Source: an uncultured SAR86 cluster bacterium | GTDB lineage: Bacteria; Pseudomonadota; Gammaproteobacteria; Magnimaribacterales; AG-339-G14 | Direction: 5' to 3' | Length of the DNA stretch: 64,000 nt | Assembly (NCBI GenBank): GCA_902595715.1 | Contig: CACJRI010000005.1 | Location: forward strand, 18,183 to 82,182 | Shown: positions 8,602 through 18,572 of the stretch, piece after piece | Numbering within the stretch: the stretch's first letter is position 1 | Layout of the letters: every line of letters begins with the position of its first letter | Made by a program: the position numbers and the translations under genes | Notes under the pieces: model-generated | The model's database searches: none | What the model was told of the DNA's origin: nothing | The model's input: only the letters and a program-made list of their open reading frames with translations

Positions 8602-9726
8602 ATGAAATATAAGCTTGTAGATAATGGAAAGAGAAATCAGACCATAATAAAAGTTGTGGGCGTTGGCGGTTGTGGAGGTAACGCTATTGACCATATGGTG
8701 ACCAATGGAGTGGATGGGGTAGAAACTATTTCTGCAAATACTGACTCTCAAGCACTTACTAAAAATAAGGCGGCTGAAAAAATAATCTTAGGAGAGATAA
8801 CTAATCAAGGACAAGGTGCTGGAGGAAAACCAGATGTCGGTAGAGATACTGCTTTAGATGACTATGAAAGGTTAACGACAATGTTTGATGGAGCTGATAT
8901 GGTTTTCATAGCTGCTGGAATGGGAGGAGGAACAGGAACAGGAGCTTCACCGATTGTAGCCAGGGCTGCAAAAGACGTTGGCGCATTAGCTGTAGCAATC
9001 GTAACGAAACCCTTATCTTTAGAGTTTAAGGATGATCTAGCTGAAACAGGTATTAAAGAATTAAGGTCTGAGGTGGACTCCCTGATCACCATTCCCAATC
9101 AAAAATTAAGCGAAGTATTTGGTGGGGATTGCACAATGCTCGAGGCTTTTGGTCATGCAAACGATGTTTTATTAGGCGCTGTAAGAGGAATAGCAGATAT
9201 CATTACTCAAACAGGCTATATGAATGTGGACTTTAATGATGTTAGGACTGTTATGGCTGAACAAGGTGTTGCCATGATGGGAACTGGCATAGCAAGTGGG
9301 CCTAGCAGAGCTAAAGATGCTGCAGCTGAGGCAGTAGGCAGTCCACTTTTAGAAGATATAAATTTGCAAAACGCTAAAGGCGTTTTAGTAAACATTACAG
9401 GTCATGGGATTAAAATGGGCGAGATAGAAGATGTCCTCAGACAAGTTTCAGAATTTGCAGATGAAAAAGCTCAAATAATTCATGGAGCGGTTGAAGATAA
9501 AAGTATGGAGGGCGATATAAAAGTCACTATTATTGCTACAGGCTTAACAGATAGCTCTCAACAAAATGAGAGGACAACTGCATTTAAAGTTGCCAACGAT
9601 CCCTATGGAAGGTTTCAAGAAGTACCTACTTTAGGTAAAGCTGAAAATGAAATGTCTAAATCAGAAACATCAAAAAAAAATAATTATCTAGACATACCGT
9701 CATTTGTGAGAAAACAGATAGATTGA
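8602..9726 (+). CDS. ftsZ: Cell division GTPase FtsZ
   Basis: The 374-residue tubulin homologue polymerises into the division ring. The GTP-binding start [11 protein letters not shown], the tubulin signature [10 protein letters not shown] and the T7-loop region with [11 protein letters not shown] are intact. After a variable linker, the C-terminal peptide [11 protein letters not shown] is the docking site for FtsA and other partners. The ATG at 8602 is chosen because a strong AGGAGG lies at 8592-8597; the frame is open upstream into ftsA. The strong ribosome-binding site, unlike the coupled neighbours, fits the need for many FtsZ molecules. Confidence 0.98.
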   Translation: MKYKLVDNGKRNQTIIKVVGVGGCGGNAIDHMVTNGVDGVETISANTDSQALTKNKAAEKIILGEITNQGQGAGGKPDVGRDTALDDYERLTTMFDGADMVFIAAGMGGGTGTGASPIVARAAKDVGALAVAIVTKPLSLEFKDDLAETGIKELRSEVDSLITIPNQKLSEVFGGDCTMLEAFGHANDVLLGAVRGIADIITQTGYMNVDFNDVRTVMAEQGVAMMGTGIASGPSRAKDAAAEAVGSPLLEDINLQNAKGVLVNITGHGIKMGEIEDVLRQVSEFADEKAQIIHGAVEDKSMEGDIKVTIIATGLTDSSQQNERTTAFKVANDPYGRFQEVPTLGKAENEMSKSETSKKNNYLDIPSFVRKQID

Positions 9727-9727
9727 T

Positions 9728-11362
9728 TTGAATGCAAATGAGAATAATAAATACAGGGAACTAATTCTCTGGATAGTTATATTCTTCATTTTATTAGCTT
9801 TACCAACCAAGTTAGTTTTTTTTCAAAAAAACAACTTCAGTTTAGGAAAAGAATTTTCGCAAAAAGTCACAATTAGGCAATCTCCAATTACTTCAAAAAG
9901 AGGAGTAATTTTTGACAGAAACAACTTCATCTTGGCTGAAGATATTCCATCTTATGAGATTGGCATAACCCTGAAGGATTTTTCATTTGATCCACTTCAT
10001 ATAAATCTTTTATCAGCTAATTTAAATTTAGATATTGATAGGTTAAAAAAACGATTAGCTAGAAAGAAAACTAAATATTTAGTTCTTAATCAAAAAGTAG
10101 AAAAACAAAAAAAAGAATATATTAAGTCTTTAGAAATTCCTGGAATAGTCATAAGCAGAAGAACATTTAAAAGAAATTATCCTCAAGGAGAAATATTTTC
10201 TCAATTAATAGGACTTACTAATTATAAAAATGAGGGTATTAACGGAATCGAATTTGCTCTTGATGAAACTTTAAAAGCGGAAAATGGTTATCAAGAAAAT
10301 ATTTATTCTAGAAAATTAGGAGTAATCCAAAATACAATAAAAAAAGAGCCAATCAGCGGGTCAGCAGTTAACTTAACTGTTGACACTAAAATGCAATTTA
10401 TCCTATTTGATAAGCTAAAAAAAGCTGTTGAATTTCATAATGCAGAATCTGCGTCAGGGATAATGATTGACTTGGATTCAAATGAAATTCTAGCAATGGC
10501 GAATTTTCCGTCGTTTGATCCGAATAACAGAAAAAAACTTAATAATATGGAATTATTGAAGAATAATTCAGCGATAGATTTATTCGAGCCAGGCTCTACT
10601 GTGAAACCCTTAGCTTTATCAGCTCTATTAAAAAATAATCCAGAGTTAATTGAGTTAGAAGTAAATACTTCTCCAGGATGGATAGAATTTGAAGGTTATA
10701 AAACCGAAGATGCTAGAAACTATGGAACATTATCTACAGAAGAAATAATTACTAAGTCTAGTAATGTCGGCATGGTAAAGCTATGTGCTGATTTTGATCC
10801 TAATCGAATTCTTCAAACTTATTATTCTCTTGGTTTGGGAAAGTATATGAATGAAATTTTTATCTCTACCCGAGAGGGCTATCTCCCGGAATATAAAAAT
10901 TTATCGCTAAGAGAAAAAGTTTCACTTTGTTATGGATATGGTCTTCAAACTACCTTAGTTCAATTAACTTCAGCATATAGCGCTATTTTTTCAGAAGGAG
11001 TTTATCGACCACTTAAATTAATAAAAAACTCCTCTAAATTTGAAGAAGAAAGAATACTTAGCAAAGAAAATGCTAAACATATAAAAAACATATTATTCAA
11101 AGCAATAAAAAATGGCACCGGTTTTCGGGCAAAAGTTAACGATCATGATGTTTATGGTAAAACAGGTACCGCAAGAATCTTTAAGAATCAAAAGTATAAT
11201 GATGATCTGCATAATGCCTTATTCATAGGAATGACGAAAATAGATGATAAAGAGTACTTGGTCGGACTATTTGTTAAAAATCCAAAGATTAATGGAGAAG
11301 GAGGAGGTGACGTCGCTGCTCCAATATTTTCGGAGTTTATTGAAACCATTCAAAAACTTTAA
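9728..11362 (+). CDS. ftsI: Peptidoglycan transpeptidase FtsI (PBP3)
   Basis: The 544-residue class B penicillin-binding protein cross-links septal peptidoglycan. One N-terminal membrane helix (about 11-30) is followed by the pedestal domain starting at TSKRGVIFDRN and by the transpeptidase domain with all three active-site motifs: S290-T-V-K293, S344-S-N346 and K478-T-G-T481. A TTG start one base after ftsZ is the only plausible one, with no clear ribosome site, so coupling to ftsZ is likely. In most Gammaproteobacteria this gene follows ftsL directly. Confidence 0.95.
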   Translation: MNANENNKYRELILWIVIFFILLALPTKLVFFQKNNFSLGKEFSQKVTIRQSPITSKRGVIFDRNNFILAEDIPSYEIGITLKDFSFDPLHINLLSANLNLDIDRLKKRLARKKTKYLVLNQKVEKQKKEYIKSLEIPGIVISRRTFKRNYPQGEIFSQLIGLTNYKNEGINGIEFALDETLKAENGYQENIYSRKLGVIQNTIKKEPISGSAVNLTVDTKMQFILFDKLKKAVEFHNAESASGIMIDLDSNEILAMANFPSFDPNNRKKLNNMELLKNNSAIDLFEPGSTVKPLALSALLKNNPELIELEVNTSPGWIEFEGYKTEDARNYGTLSTEEIITKSSNVGMVKLCADFDPNRILQTYYSLGLGKYMNEIFISTREGYLPEYKNLSLREKVSLCYGYGLQTTLVQLTSAYSAIFSEGVYRPLKLIKNSSKFEEERILSKENAKHIKNILFKAIKNGTGFRAKVNDHDVYGKTGTARIFKNQKYNDDLHNALFIGMTKIDDKEYLVGLFVKNPKINGEGGGDVAAPIFSEFIETIQKL

Positions 11363-11364
11363 TT

Positions 11365-12771
11365 ATGCTTTCCTTAACAGAAAATCTTTCAATATTAGAA
11401 AGTATAAAAATCACTGGATTTACAGATAATTCTAATTTTGTAAAACCAAATTATGCTTTTATATCTTTTTCAAAAAATCCAAAGGAAGCTTTAAAGTATT
11501 CCGAAGATGCCATTGATAGAGGTGCCAGTATTGTCATTAGCCAAGTGAACCTTAATGAACAATTAAAAGATAAAAATTTATTTGACTTAAATTTAGTCAA
11601 TCATAAAGATAAATATTTAGAGACTCTTTTTGCGAGATCTAAAAAAAGTATCAAAATCATTGGAATTACTGGTACAAACGGAAAATCTTCCACCGCATTT
11701 TTTCTTCACCAACTTTTATCTTTTAAGGATTCCAATGCAACTCTATTAACGAACATGCCAGAAGTTTCAAATCTTAAAAATACACAAATCACTCCCTTAA
11801 CTACCCCAGATAATTTTTTACTTCATTATTTTCTAAAAAAATCTATTGATTTGAAGAGAAAATACTTCCTTATGGAAGTTTCCTCTCATGGCATAGATCA
11901 AAGAAGAATTTCTGGTATAGATTTTTTTGCTAAATCCCTCACAAGCTTTTCAAAAGATCATCTTGATTATCATAAAAATTTTAGTAGTTATAGAAATGCC
12001 AAGAAAAGCTTTTTCTCAACATCAGATGAAAACAACGTCGTTTCCATTGATAATGAATTAGGTAGAGAACTTCATTCTGAAAACAAATCAACTTTTACCG
12101 TTTCAGTTAATGACAAAACTGCAAATATATACTTAGAAAATAACTTAATAAAAACTCCTTGGGGTGATTTAAAAAATTATCTTCCTTTTAAAAGTAAATT
12201 TATGATTTCTAATTTTTTATGTGCTTTGGGTCTATATGGAAAGATATCCAATGGAATAAATTTTGAGGCAGAAATGCTTAAAAATATGAAAAACCTTCCT
12301 GGCAGGTTACAAAAAATTTCTTTATTTCAGGATAAAATTTGCTATGTAGACTATGCACACACCCCAGATGCACTGAAATCTGTTTTGGATTATTTGAGAA
12401 GTAGCTATAAAGGAAAAATCATAACTTTATTTGGATGTGGCGGGGAAAGAGATTCATCTAAAAGAGGGGATATGGGAAAAATCGCCCAAGAGAAATCGGA
12501 TTTTCAAATAATTACAAACGATAATCCAAGAAATGAAGATCCAAAAAAAATAGTGACTCAAATTGTCAAAGATATGCATTTAAAAAACTTTGACATCATT
12601 TTTGACAGAAAAGAAGCTATCTCTGAGGGCTTAAAAAAACTTAAGAAATTGGAACAAGAATCAGTTTTGCTTATTGCTGGAAAGGGCCATGAGAACTTTC
12701 AAATTTTAAAAGGCAAGGAAATAGAATTTAACGATTTAACAATTTTAAACGAACTGAAGGATGTTATTTAA
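11365..12771 (+). CDS. murE: UDP-MurNAc-tripeptide ligase MurE (diaminopimelate-adding)
   Basis: The 468-residue Mur ligase adds the third residue to the UDP-MurNAc dipeptide. The ATP loop GTNGKS is at residues 103-108, the central domain has the SSHGIDQRR and DHLDYH segments, and D386-N-P-R389 is the motif that selects meso-diaminopimelate over lysine. The length is slightly below the E. coli enzyme. It starts two bases after ftsI and overlaps murF by 11 bases. Confidence 0.97.
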   Translation: MLSLTENLSILESIKITGFTDNSNFVKPNYAFISFSKNPKEALKYSEDAIDRGASIVISQVNLNEQLKDKNLFDLNLVNHKDKYLETLFARSKKSIKIIGITGTNGKSSTAFFLHQLLSFKDSNATLLTNMPEVSNLKNTQITPLTTPDNFLLHYFLKKSIDLKRKYFLMEVSSHGIDQRRISGIDFFAKSLTSFSKDHLDYHKNFSSYRNAKKSFFSTSDENNVVSIDNELGRELHSENKSTFTVSVNDKTANIYLENNLIKTPWGDLKNYLPFKSKFMISNFLCALGLYGKISNGINFEAEMLKNMKNLPGRLQKISLFQDKICYVDYAHTPDALKSVLDYLRSSYKGKIITLFGCGGERDSSKRGDMGKIAQEKSDFQIITNDNPRNEDPKKIVTQIVKDMHLKNFDIIFDRKEAISEGLKKLKKLEQESVLLIAGKGHENFQILKGKEIEFNDLTILNELKDVI

Positions 12772-14026
12772 AAAAAATATAGAAAATCTTGCTGCCTTTG
12801 GAGGAGGAAGAATTTATTGTCAAAATATTGACTTCAAAAAAATAGTTTTTAATTCAAAAGAAATCAAAGAAGGGGATGTATTTATACCCCTTAAAGGACA
12901 AAATCATGATGCTCATAAATTTATTTCTGAAGCATTTGATCTTGGGGCAGCATGTGTTGTTTCTGAAAAAAAGATTGATGATAAAAATCATATTCTTGTT
13001 AAGGATACGAACACTTTTTTAGAAAATATCGCAAAAAAACAAAGAGAACTATTTGAGGGGCTGGTGGTAGGAATTACAGGAAGTAATGGCAAAACCACAA
13101 CAAAAGAAACTCTAAGTAAATACTTCAAGGAAAAATTTATGCAAAATGATGTCTATAAAAGTCATGGAAATTTTAATAATTTTTATGGCCTTTGTTTTTC
13201 TCTTTTGGAATTAAGCCCGCATCATAAAGTGGGTTTTTTTGAAATTGGAACAAATAATCCTGGAGAAATTTCAAAATTGGCAAATATTTTGAAAATGAAT
13301 TTAAGCATAATTACGAATATTGGAAATGCTCATTTAGAAGGCCTAAAAAATATCGATGGCGTGGCAAATGAAAAAAGTGATATTTTTGTTTTTACCAAGG
13401 ACGAAGGATATTGTTTAGGGGACATTCCAAAAAAATATTTAAATCTAGTAAAAGATAAATCTTCTGGAAAAAAAAGTATTTTCATAAGCGACAATGATCC
13501 AAAAAAATTGATGAAAACTGCCATTGTAAAAATTAATGATCTGCTAGAGGTTGAGTATCTTCCTGAAGAAATAGATAGCTTCTTAGATAAAAAAATTGAT
13601 GTTTCTGGCAGGTTTGAAATAAGAAAATCAAAGTCAAAAGCTCTGATCATTGATGATTCGTACAATGCAAATCCAGATTCCTTTTTATATGCTTTTAAAA
13701 AAATAAAAAATCTAGATCTTTCAAAAATTTCTTTTATTGAAAAAGGTTCAAAATATCAAAAAAAAATATGCGTTATGGGGCAAATGGGAGAACTTGGAGA
13801 AAAATCAGAAGACTTACATAAACATATCCTCAAAGAAGCATCTTTAATATTTGATGTTGTTTTAGCAATAGATTTCAAGGTAAATTTGAAAGAATCAAAT
13901 ATATCTTTCTTTAAAAGAGAAGAAATTGATTCTTATTTGAAGGAATATCTTGAAGAGGATGCTTTAATTTTCTTCAAAGGTTCACGTTCGGTTAAAATGG
14001 AAAACATCATCAAGAATCTTACTTAA
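12761..14026 (+). CDS. murF: UDP-MurNAc-tripeptide:D-Ala-D-Ala ligase MurF
   Basis: The 421-residue Mur ligase attaches D-Ala-D-Ala (made by Ddl, also in this cluster) to the UDP-MurNAc tripeptide. It shows the N-terminal NSKEIKEGDVFIPLKG domain, the ATP loop GSNGKTT near residues 107-113, the NIGNAHLEG segment and the C-terminal DDSYNANPDS motif. It is somewhat shorter than the 452-residue E. coli enzyme. It overlaps murE by 11 bases and mraY follows after one base. Confidence 0.96.
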   Translation: MLFKKNIENLAAFGGGRIYCQNIDFKKIVFNSKEIKEGDVFIPLKGQNHDAHKFISEAFDLGAACVVSEKKIDDKNHILVKDTNTFLENIAKKQRELFEGLVVGITGSNGKTTTKETLSKYFKEKFMQNDVYKSHGNFNNFYGLCFSLLELSPHHKVGFFEIGTNNPGEISKLANILKMNLSIITNIGNAHLEGLKNIDGVANEKSDIFVFTKDEGYCLGDIPKKYLNLVKDKSSGKKSIFISDNDPKKLMKTAIVKINDLLEVEYLPEEIDSFLDKKIDVSGRFEIRKSKSKALIIDDSYNANPDSFLYAFKKIKNLDLSKISFIEKGSKYQKKICVMGQMGELGEKSEDLHKHILKEASLIFDVVLAIDFKVNLKESNISFFKREEIDSYLKEYLEEDALIFFKGSRSVKMENIIKNLT

Positions 14027-14027
14027 A

Positions 14028-15110
14028 ATGTTTTTACCAATACTTGAATATTTAGCGGACAGCTTTGGGCCTTTAAGGATCTTCAACTATTTCACTTTTA
14101 GAGCAATCCTTGCAACTTTAACCTCATTGGTTTTTATTCTTTTTTTTGGCAAGACTTTTATAAGATTCATAGCAAAACAAAAGTATGGTCAGATCATCAG
14201 AGACGAAGGCCCTCAAAGTCATTTAGAAAAAAAAGGAACTCCCACTATGGGAGGTTTATTAATTTTATTTTCTATTTTATTTTCATGCCTTTGTTGGGGA
14301 GATTTAAGTAATAAATATCTTTTAGTTTCAATGGCAGTAACCTTTTTATTTGGTGTTATTGGGTTAATTGATGACTATTTAAAACTGCGTTATTCAAATA
14401 GCAAAGGTCTAAGTGGCACAAGTAGGCTTTTATGGGAAATTTTAGTAGCTTTATCTGCAAGTTCATTGATTTACTATTTTGCTACCAGCGCAGAAGAAAC
14501 TACTTTGTTTCTTCCTTTTTTCAAAGACTTTGCTCTGCAACTTGGGATTTGGTTCATTTTATTCAGCGCCTTGGTTCTTGTTGCAACTGCAAATGCTGTT
14601 AATTTAACTGATGGGCTAGATGGACTAGCAATTATGCCTTCTGTAATGGTGGCTGCAGGAATGGGAATAATTGCATACATTTCGGGTAATGCAATTCTCT
14701 CGGATTATCTTAATGTTCCCTATCTTTTTTATTCAACTGAAATAGTAATTTTTTGTGGGGCGCTAGTTGGAGCTGGTATAGGGTTTCTTTGGTTTAATAC
14801 TTATCCAGCACAAATATTCATGGGCGATGTTGGATCTCTTTCTTTAGGTGCGGCATTAGGAATTATCGCAGTAAGTATAAGACAAGAGTTTATATTGATG
14901 TTGATGGGAGGGGTTTTTGTAATTGAAACCATGTCTGTAATTCTCCAAGTTGCTTCTTTCAAATTAACTGGTAAAAGAATATTTAAAATGGCTCCCTTAC
15001 ATCATCATTACGAGCTTTCAGGGCTAGCTGAACCAAAAATAATTGTCAGATTTTGGATCATTACCTTAATTCTGGTTCTTTTTGCTTTGGCTACCTTTAG
15101 ACTAAGATAA
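14028..15110 (+). CDS. mraY: Phospho-MurNAc-pentapeptide transferase MraY
   Basis: The 360-residue polytopic enzyme makes lipid I by moving phospho-MurNAc-pentapeptide to undecaprenyl phosphate on the inner face of the membrane. About ten hydrophobic helices are seen, with catalytic motifs IDDYLK, NAVNLTDGLDGLA and the C-terminal MAPLHHHYELSG. Length and motif order are the same as in E. coli, so the enzyme should be fully functional. It lies between murF and murD as in canonical dcw clusters. Confidence 0.98.
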   Translation: MFLPILEYLADSFGPLRIFNYFTFRAILATLTSLVFILFFGKTFIRFIAKQKYGQIIRDEGPQSHLEKKGTPTMGGLLILFSILFSCLCWGDLSNKYLLVSMAVTFLFGVIGLIDDYLKLRYSNSKGLSGTSRLLWEILVALSASSLIYYFATSAEETTLFLPFFKDFALQLGIWFILFSALVLVATANAVNLTDGLDGLAIMPSVMVAAGMGIIAYISGNAILSDYLNVPYLFYSTEIVIFCGALVGAGIGFLWFNTYPAQIFMGDVGSLSLGAALGIIAVSIRQEFILMLMGGVFVIETMSVILQVASFKLTGKRIFKMAPLHHHYELSGLAEPKIIVRFWIITLILVLFALATFRLR

Positions 15111-15112
15111 AA

Positions 15113-16315
15113 ATGAATTCATCCAAACCTGTTCTAATCCTTGGCAAAGGAATTACAGGAGAGTCATTTAGAGAATATTTTTCTAAAAAAAAACAACCAT
15201 TCATTACTTACGATACGAGGGTAGGAAAGGATGATTTCAATTTAAAAAAAAATTTAAATTTTAATTTTATTGCCGAAGAAGAAATCGATTTTAACAACTT
15301 AAAATTTATAGCCTGCAGTCCAGGATTTGACTTAAATCACAACATAATCAAAACAGCAAAAGAAAAAAACATTGAAATTAAAAGTGATATAAATATTTTT
15401 TTAGAAGAAAACACATCAAAAAAAATATTAATTTCTGGGACCAATGGAAAATCAACAGTTTGTTCATGGTTAGAAAAATTATTTAATTACCAACATTTAG
15501 ACACTCTTGCCATTGGAAACATCGGAAGACCAGTTTTGGAATTTGTAGAGGAAAAAAAAGATTTTTTTGTTTTAGAGGTCTCAAGCTTTCATTTGGATAT
15601 AGCACCATTACCCAAATTCAAATTGTCAGTTTTGTTAAATATTACACCTGATCATATTGATAGACATGGAAGTTTCAATGAATATGCAAAAATAAAAAAG
15701 AAGATAATTGACAGTAGTGAAATTTCAATTGTGAACGAAAGTCTCAAAGAATTTATTCCTCAAGCTGATTATTTATTTAGCAATAAAGGGTCTGTAAAAG
15801 ATAAAAACTTTAATGCAATCAAAGAAATTTGTTCCTGCTTAAATCTTAATTTTTTAGAAAAAGATATTTTGCATTGTTTTGCTCAGCTTCCTCACAGAAT
15901 GGAACTTTTTCATCAGATAGATGGAAATATAACTTTCATAGATGATTCTAAAGCAACTAATGTAGCTTCATCATTAGAAGGCCTAAAAAGTGTAGATGAA
16001 TCCAAGTCATTGATAGTGATTTGTGGAGGAAGATCAAAAGATCAGGATTTTAAAAGTTTCACTGATTATCTAAATAAACGTGCAAAGAAAATTTATTTTT
16101 TTGGCGAGAGTACGAAAAATTTAAAAAAACTTCTTGATTCGTCAAAATCTCAAGAAGTTTCAAACCTTGAAGAGGCAGTTCATTCGGCATTAAAAATTAT
16201 TGAAAGTGATACCGTTATGATTCTTTCGCCTGCATGTTCTAGCTTAGATATGTTTGAAAGCTTTGAGGAAAGAGGAAAAAAATTTAAGGATTTAGTTTTG
16301 AATGCCAAAATTTAA
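15113..16315 (+). CDS. murD: UDP-MurNAc-alanine:D-glutamate ligase MurD
   Basis: The 400-residue Mur ligase adds D-glutamate to UDP-MurNAc-L-Ala. Visible are an N-terminal nucleotide-binding Rossmann part (VLILGKGITG), the ATP loop SGTNGKST at residues 108-115, the EVSSFHLD and NITPDHIDRH segments and the C-terminal IDDSKATN and CGGRSKD motifs. It is shorter than the 438-residue E. coli enzyme but lacks no motif. It overlaps ftsW by 14 bases. Confidence 0.96.
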   Translation: MNSSKPVLILGKGITGESFREYFSKKKQPFITYDTRVGKDDFNLKKNLNFNFIAEEEIDFNNLKFIACSPGFDLNHNIIKTAKEKNIEIKSDINIFLEENTSKKILISGTNGKSTVCSWLEKLFNYQHLDTLAIGNIGRPVLEFVEEKKDFFVLEVSSFHLDIAPLPKFKLSVLLNITPDHIDRHGSFNEYAKIKKKIIDSSEISIVNESLKEFIPQADYLFSNKGSVKDKNFNAIKEICSCLNLNFLEKDILHCFAQLPHRMELFHQIDGNITFIDDSKATNVASSLEGLKSVDESKSLIVICGGRSKDQDFKSFTDYLNKRAKKIYFFGESTKNLKKLLDSSKSQEVSNLEEAVHSALKIIESDTVMILSPACSSLDMFESFEERGKKFKDLVLNAKI

Positions 16316-17468
16316 AAATCAATCAACATTGCAAAGGATTTTTCTTGGTAAGCATGATCGCTCTCTTGGCTTTGCTGATATTGATATACCTATGCTGTTC
16401 ATTTCAACTTTCTTATTATTTTTTGGTATTGTCATGGTCACTTCCGTATCTCTCCCTCTCACTTCGGGGTCGCTCAATATGACTTTGAGTCATATTCAAA
16501 AAATTTTCATTGCGTTTGTTTTTGCATTATTTGCTTTCAGAATGCCAATGAGCTTTTGGCAAAAAAACTCAATTTATTTCTTATTGTTCTCTTTACTTTT
16601 ATTGATATTGGTTTTTGTTCCTTTCATAGGAAAAGAAGTTAACGGCGCATTTAGATGGATTCGAGTTTTGGGATTTTCTTTTCAACCTTCTGAATTGATG
16701 AAGTTTTCGCTTATCATTTATATATCCTCATATTGCATTAGAAAATATGATGAATTTAGAGAAGAATGGTTAGGCTTTTTTAAACCAGTTTTTTTGATTT
16801 CGCTTTCCATCTTGCTTATTTTGCTTGAGCCAGATTTAGGTTCATCGGCAGTGATATTTATCGTATCTTTTTCTATACTTTTTATTGCTGGAGCTCCATT
16901 AAAGCATCTTATATCAATTTTTATAGTTGGATTATTTACATTTATTGGCTTGATATTTACAGCGAGCTATAGAATTAAAAGAATTATGGGCTATTTAGAT
17001 CCTTGGAATAACGAATTTGCTGAGCAGTTAAGAGCTTCTTTAAGCGCAATAAGTAATGGTCAATGGTTTGGAGTAGGCATCGGAAATAGTCAAATGAAAG
17101 AGGGATTTTTATCGGATGCTCAAACCGACTTTATTTTTGCGATTATCACAGAAGAATTAGGCATTGTTTTTAGTTTAGTTTTAATTTTAGCTTTCTCATA
17201 CTTAGTCTTTAGATGTTTTATGATAGGAAGATATGCTCGTCAAAATGATTATACATTTGGTTGTTTAGTGTCATATGGAACGGGAGTATTAATAGCTCTG
17301 CATGTTTTTATAAATATTGGCGTTTCAACAGGATTGCTACCTACAAAAGGTATTACGTTACCTTTAATAAGTTTTGGAGGTTCTAACTTGATGCTCATGT
17401 TTGTTTTGATTGCCTTAGTTCAGAAAATAAAGATTGAAGCAAACTTTTCAAATAAAGTTTCTGTCTAA
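16302..17468 (+). CDS. ftsW: Septal peptidoglycan glycosyltransferase FtsW
   Basis: The 388-residue SEDS-family membrane protein polymerises glycan strands together with FtsI at the septum. Around ten membrane helices follow a short cytoplasmic head. The SEDS features NGAFRWI, FQPSELMKF, LEPDLGSSAV, and the C-terminal GITLPLISFGGSNL are present. The start overlaps the end of murD. FtsW and FtsI are separated here by five mur and mra genes, as in the canonical order. Confidence 0.96.
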   Translation: MPKFKNQSTLQRIFLGKHDRSLGFADIDIPMLFISTFLLFFGIVMVTSVSLPLTSGSLNMTLSHIQKIFIAFVFALFAFRMPMSFWQKNSIYFLLFSLLLLILVFVPFIGKEVNGAFRWIRVLGFSFQPSELMKFSLIIYISSYCIRKYDEFREEWLGFFKPVFLISLSILLILLEPDLGSSAVIFIVSFSILFIAGAPLKHLISIFIVGLFTFIGLIFTASYRIKRIMGYLDPWNNEFAEQLRASLSAISNGQWFGVGIGNSQMKEGFLSDAQTDFIFAIITEELGIVFSLVLILAFSYLVFRCFMIGRYARQNDYTFGCLVSYGTGVLIALHVFINIGVSTGLLPTKGITLPLISFGGSNLMLMFVLIALVQKIKIEANFSNKVSV

Positions 17469-17474
17469 AAGAAT

Positions 17475-18572
17475 ATGTCAGATAAAAATAAAAAAATTAT
17501 TATCTGTGCAGGGGGAACAGGGGGACATGTATTTCCTGCAAAAAAATTAAGCGAAATGCTTCTAAAAGAGGCTGTTGAAATAAGTTGGATTGGCTCCTCT
17601 AGAGGACCAGAAGAACAAATATGCAAAGATTTAGGTATAAAATTTTATCGGTATCCATTAAGTGGCTTTAGAGGCAAATCTTTATTTTTTAAAATCTTAA
17701 GCCTTATTTTTTTGATTTTCTCATTCTTGAGATTTTTCCTAGAATTTCAAATCTGGAATATTTTTTCCAAAAGAAATATCCTGGTTTGTTTTGGAGGGTA
17801 TGTCTCTTTAGTAGGTTTGGCACACTTTTCTGGACCAATATATATTCAAGAACAAAATTCTATACCTGGTTCTTCAAATAGACTTTTAGCTAGGTATAAA
17901 AAAATAGATAAGATTTTTTGCGGTTTTCCAAAAACTCAAAATTTTTTTGATGAAAAAAAAGCAATATTCTCTGGTAATTTAATAAATCTTGATGCACGAA
18001 AAGTTGAGAAAAAGAAATCCTGCTCTGGTGAGTTAGATATCAAGATTATGGGTGGAAGTCTTGGCGCTAGATTGATTAACAAAACTGCACCCAAAGTTTT
18101 CAGCCAGTTATTACAAGATTTTCCTGATTTTAAATTTATTTTGTCGCATCAATGCGGCAAAGGAAACCTAGAAGAAACAAAATCGTATTACGATTCTTGT
18201 AAAAAAAATTTTGATTTAAAGCTCTTTGAATTTGTAGAAAGTATGGAAAGCTTTTATTCGAATGCGGATCTAATAATTTCAAGAGCAGGAGCTTTATCCG
18301 TATCTGAAATTTGTGAAACTCAAAATATTGCAATTTTCATTCCTTTGAAAAATTCAATTGATAATCATCAACATGAAAATGCTAAATTCCTGACAGAGAA
18401 AAACTCCGCATTTATTTGTGAAGAGGATCTTTTAGAAGAAAACTTAAAAAAAATATTATTTGAAATAGTTAAAAATCCTGAGATTCTTGAAAAGATGAAA
18501 AAAAACATATCTAGGATTTCTTTAACTGATAAAAAAAATATGATTATCAAAAAAATTCTTTCAAATGAATGA
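17475..18572 (+). CDS. murG: Undecaprenyl-PP-MurNAc-pentapeptide GlcNAc transferase MurG
   Basis: The 365-residue GT-B enzyme adds GlcNAc to lipid I to make lipid II. The N-terminal GGTGGHVFPA (residues 13-22), the central GGSLGARLIN and the acceptor and donor segments ISRAGALSVSEI and PLKNSIDNHQHENA fit the family. Its length is close to the 355 residues of E. coli MurG. The stop overlaps the murC start by eight bases. Confidence 0.96.
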   Translation: MSDKNKKIIICAGGTGGHVFPAKKLSEMLLKEAVEISWIGSSRGPEEQICKDLGIKFYRYPLSGFRGKSLFFKILSLIFLIFSFLRFFLEFQIWNIFSKRNILVCFGGYVSLVGLAHFSGPIYIQEQNSIPGSSNRLLARYKKIDKIFCGFPKTQNFFDEKKAIFSGNLINLDARKVEKKKSCSGELDIKIMGGSLGARLINKTAPKVFSQLLQDFPDFKFILSHQCGKGNLEETKSYYDSCKKNFDLKLFEFVESMESFYSNADLIISRAGALSVSEICETQNIAIFIPLKNSIDNHQHENAKFLTEKNSAFICEEDLLEENLKKILFEIVKNPEILEKMKKNISRISLTDKKNMIIKKILSNE

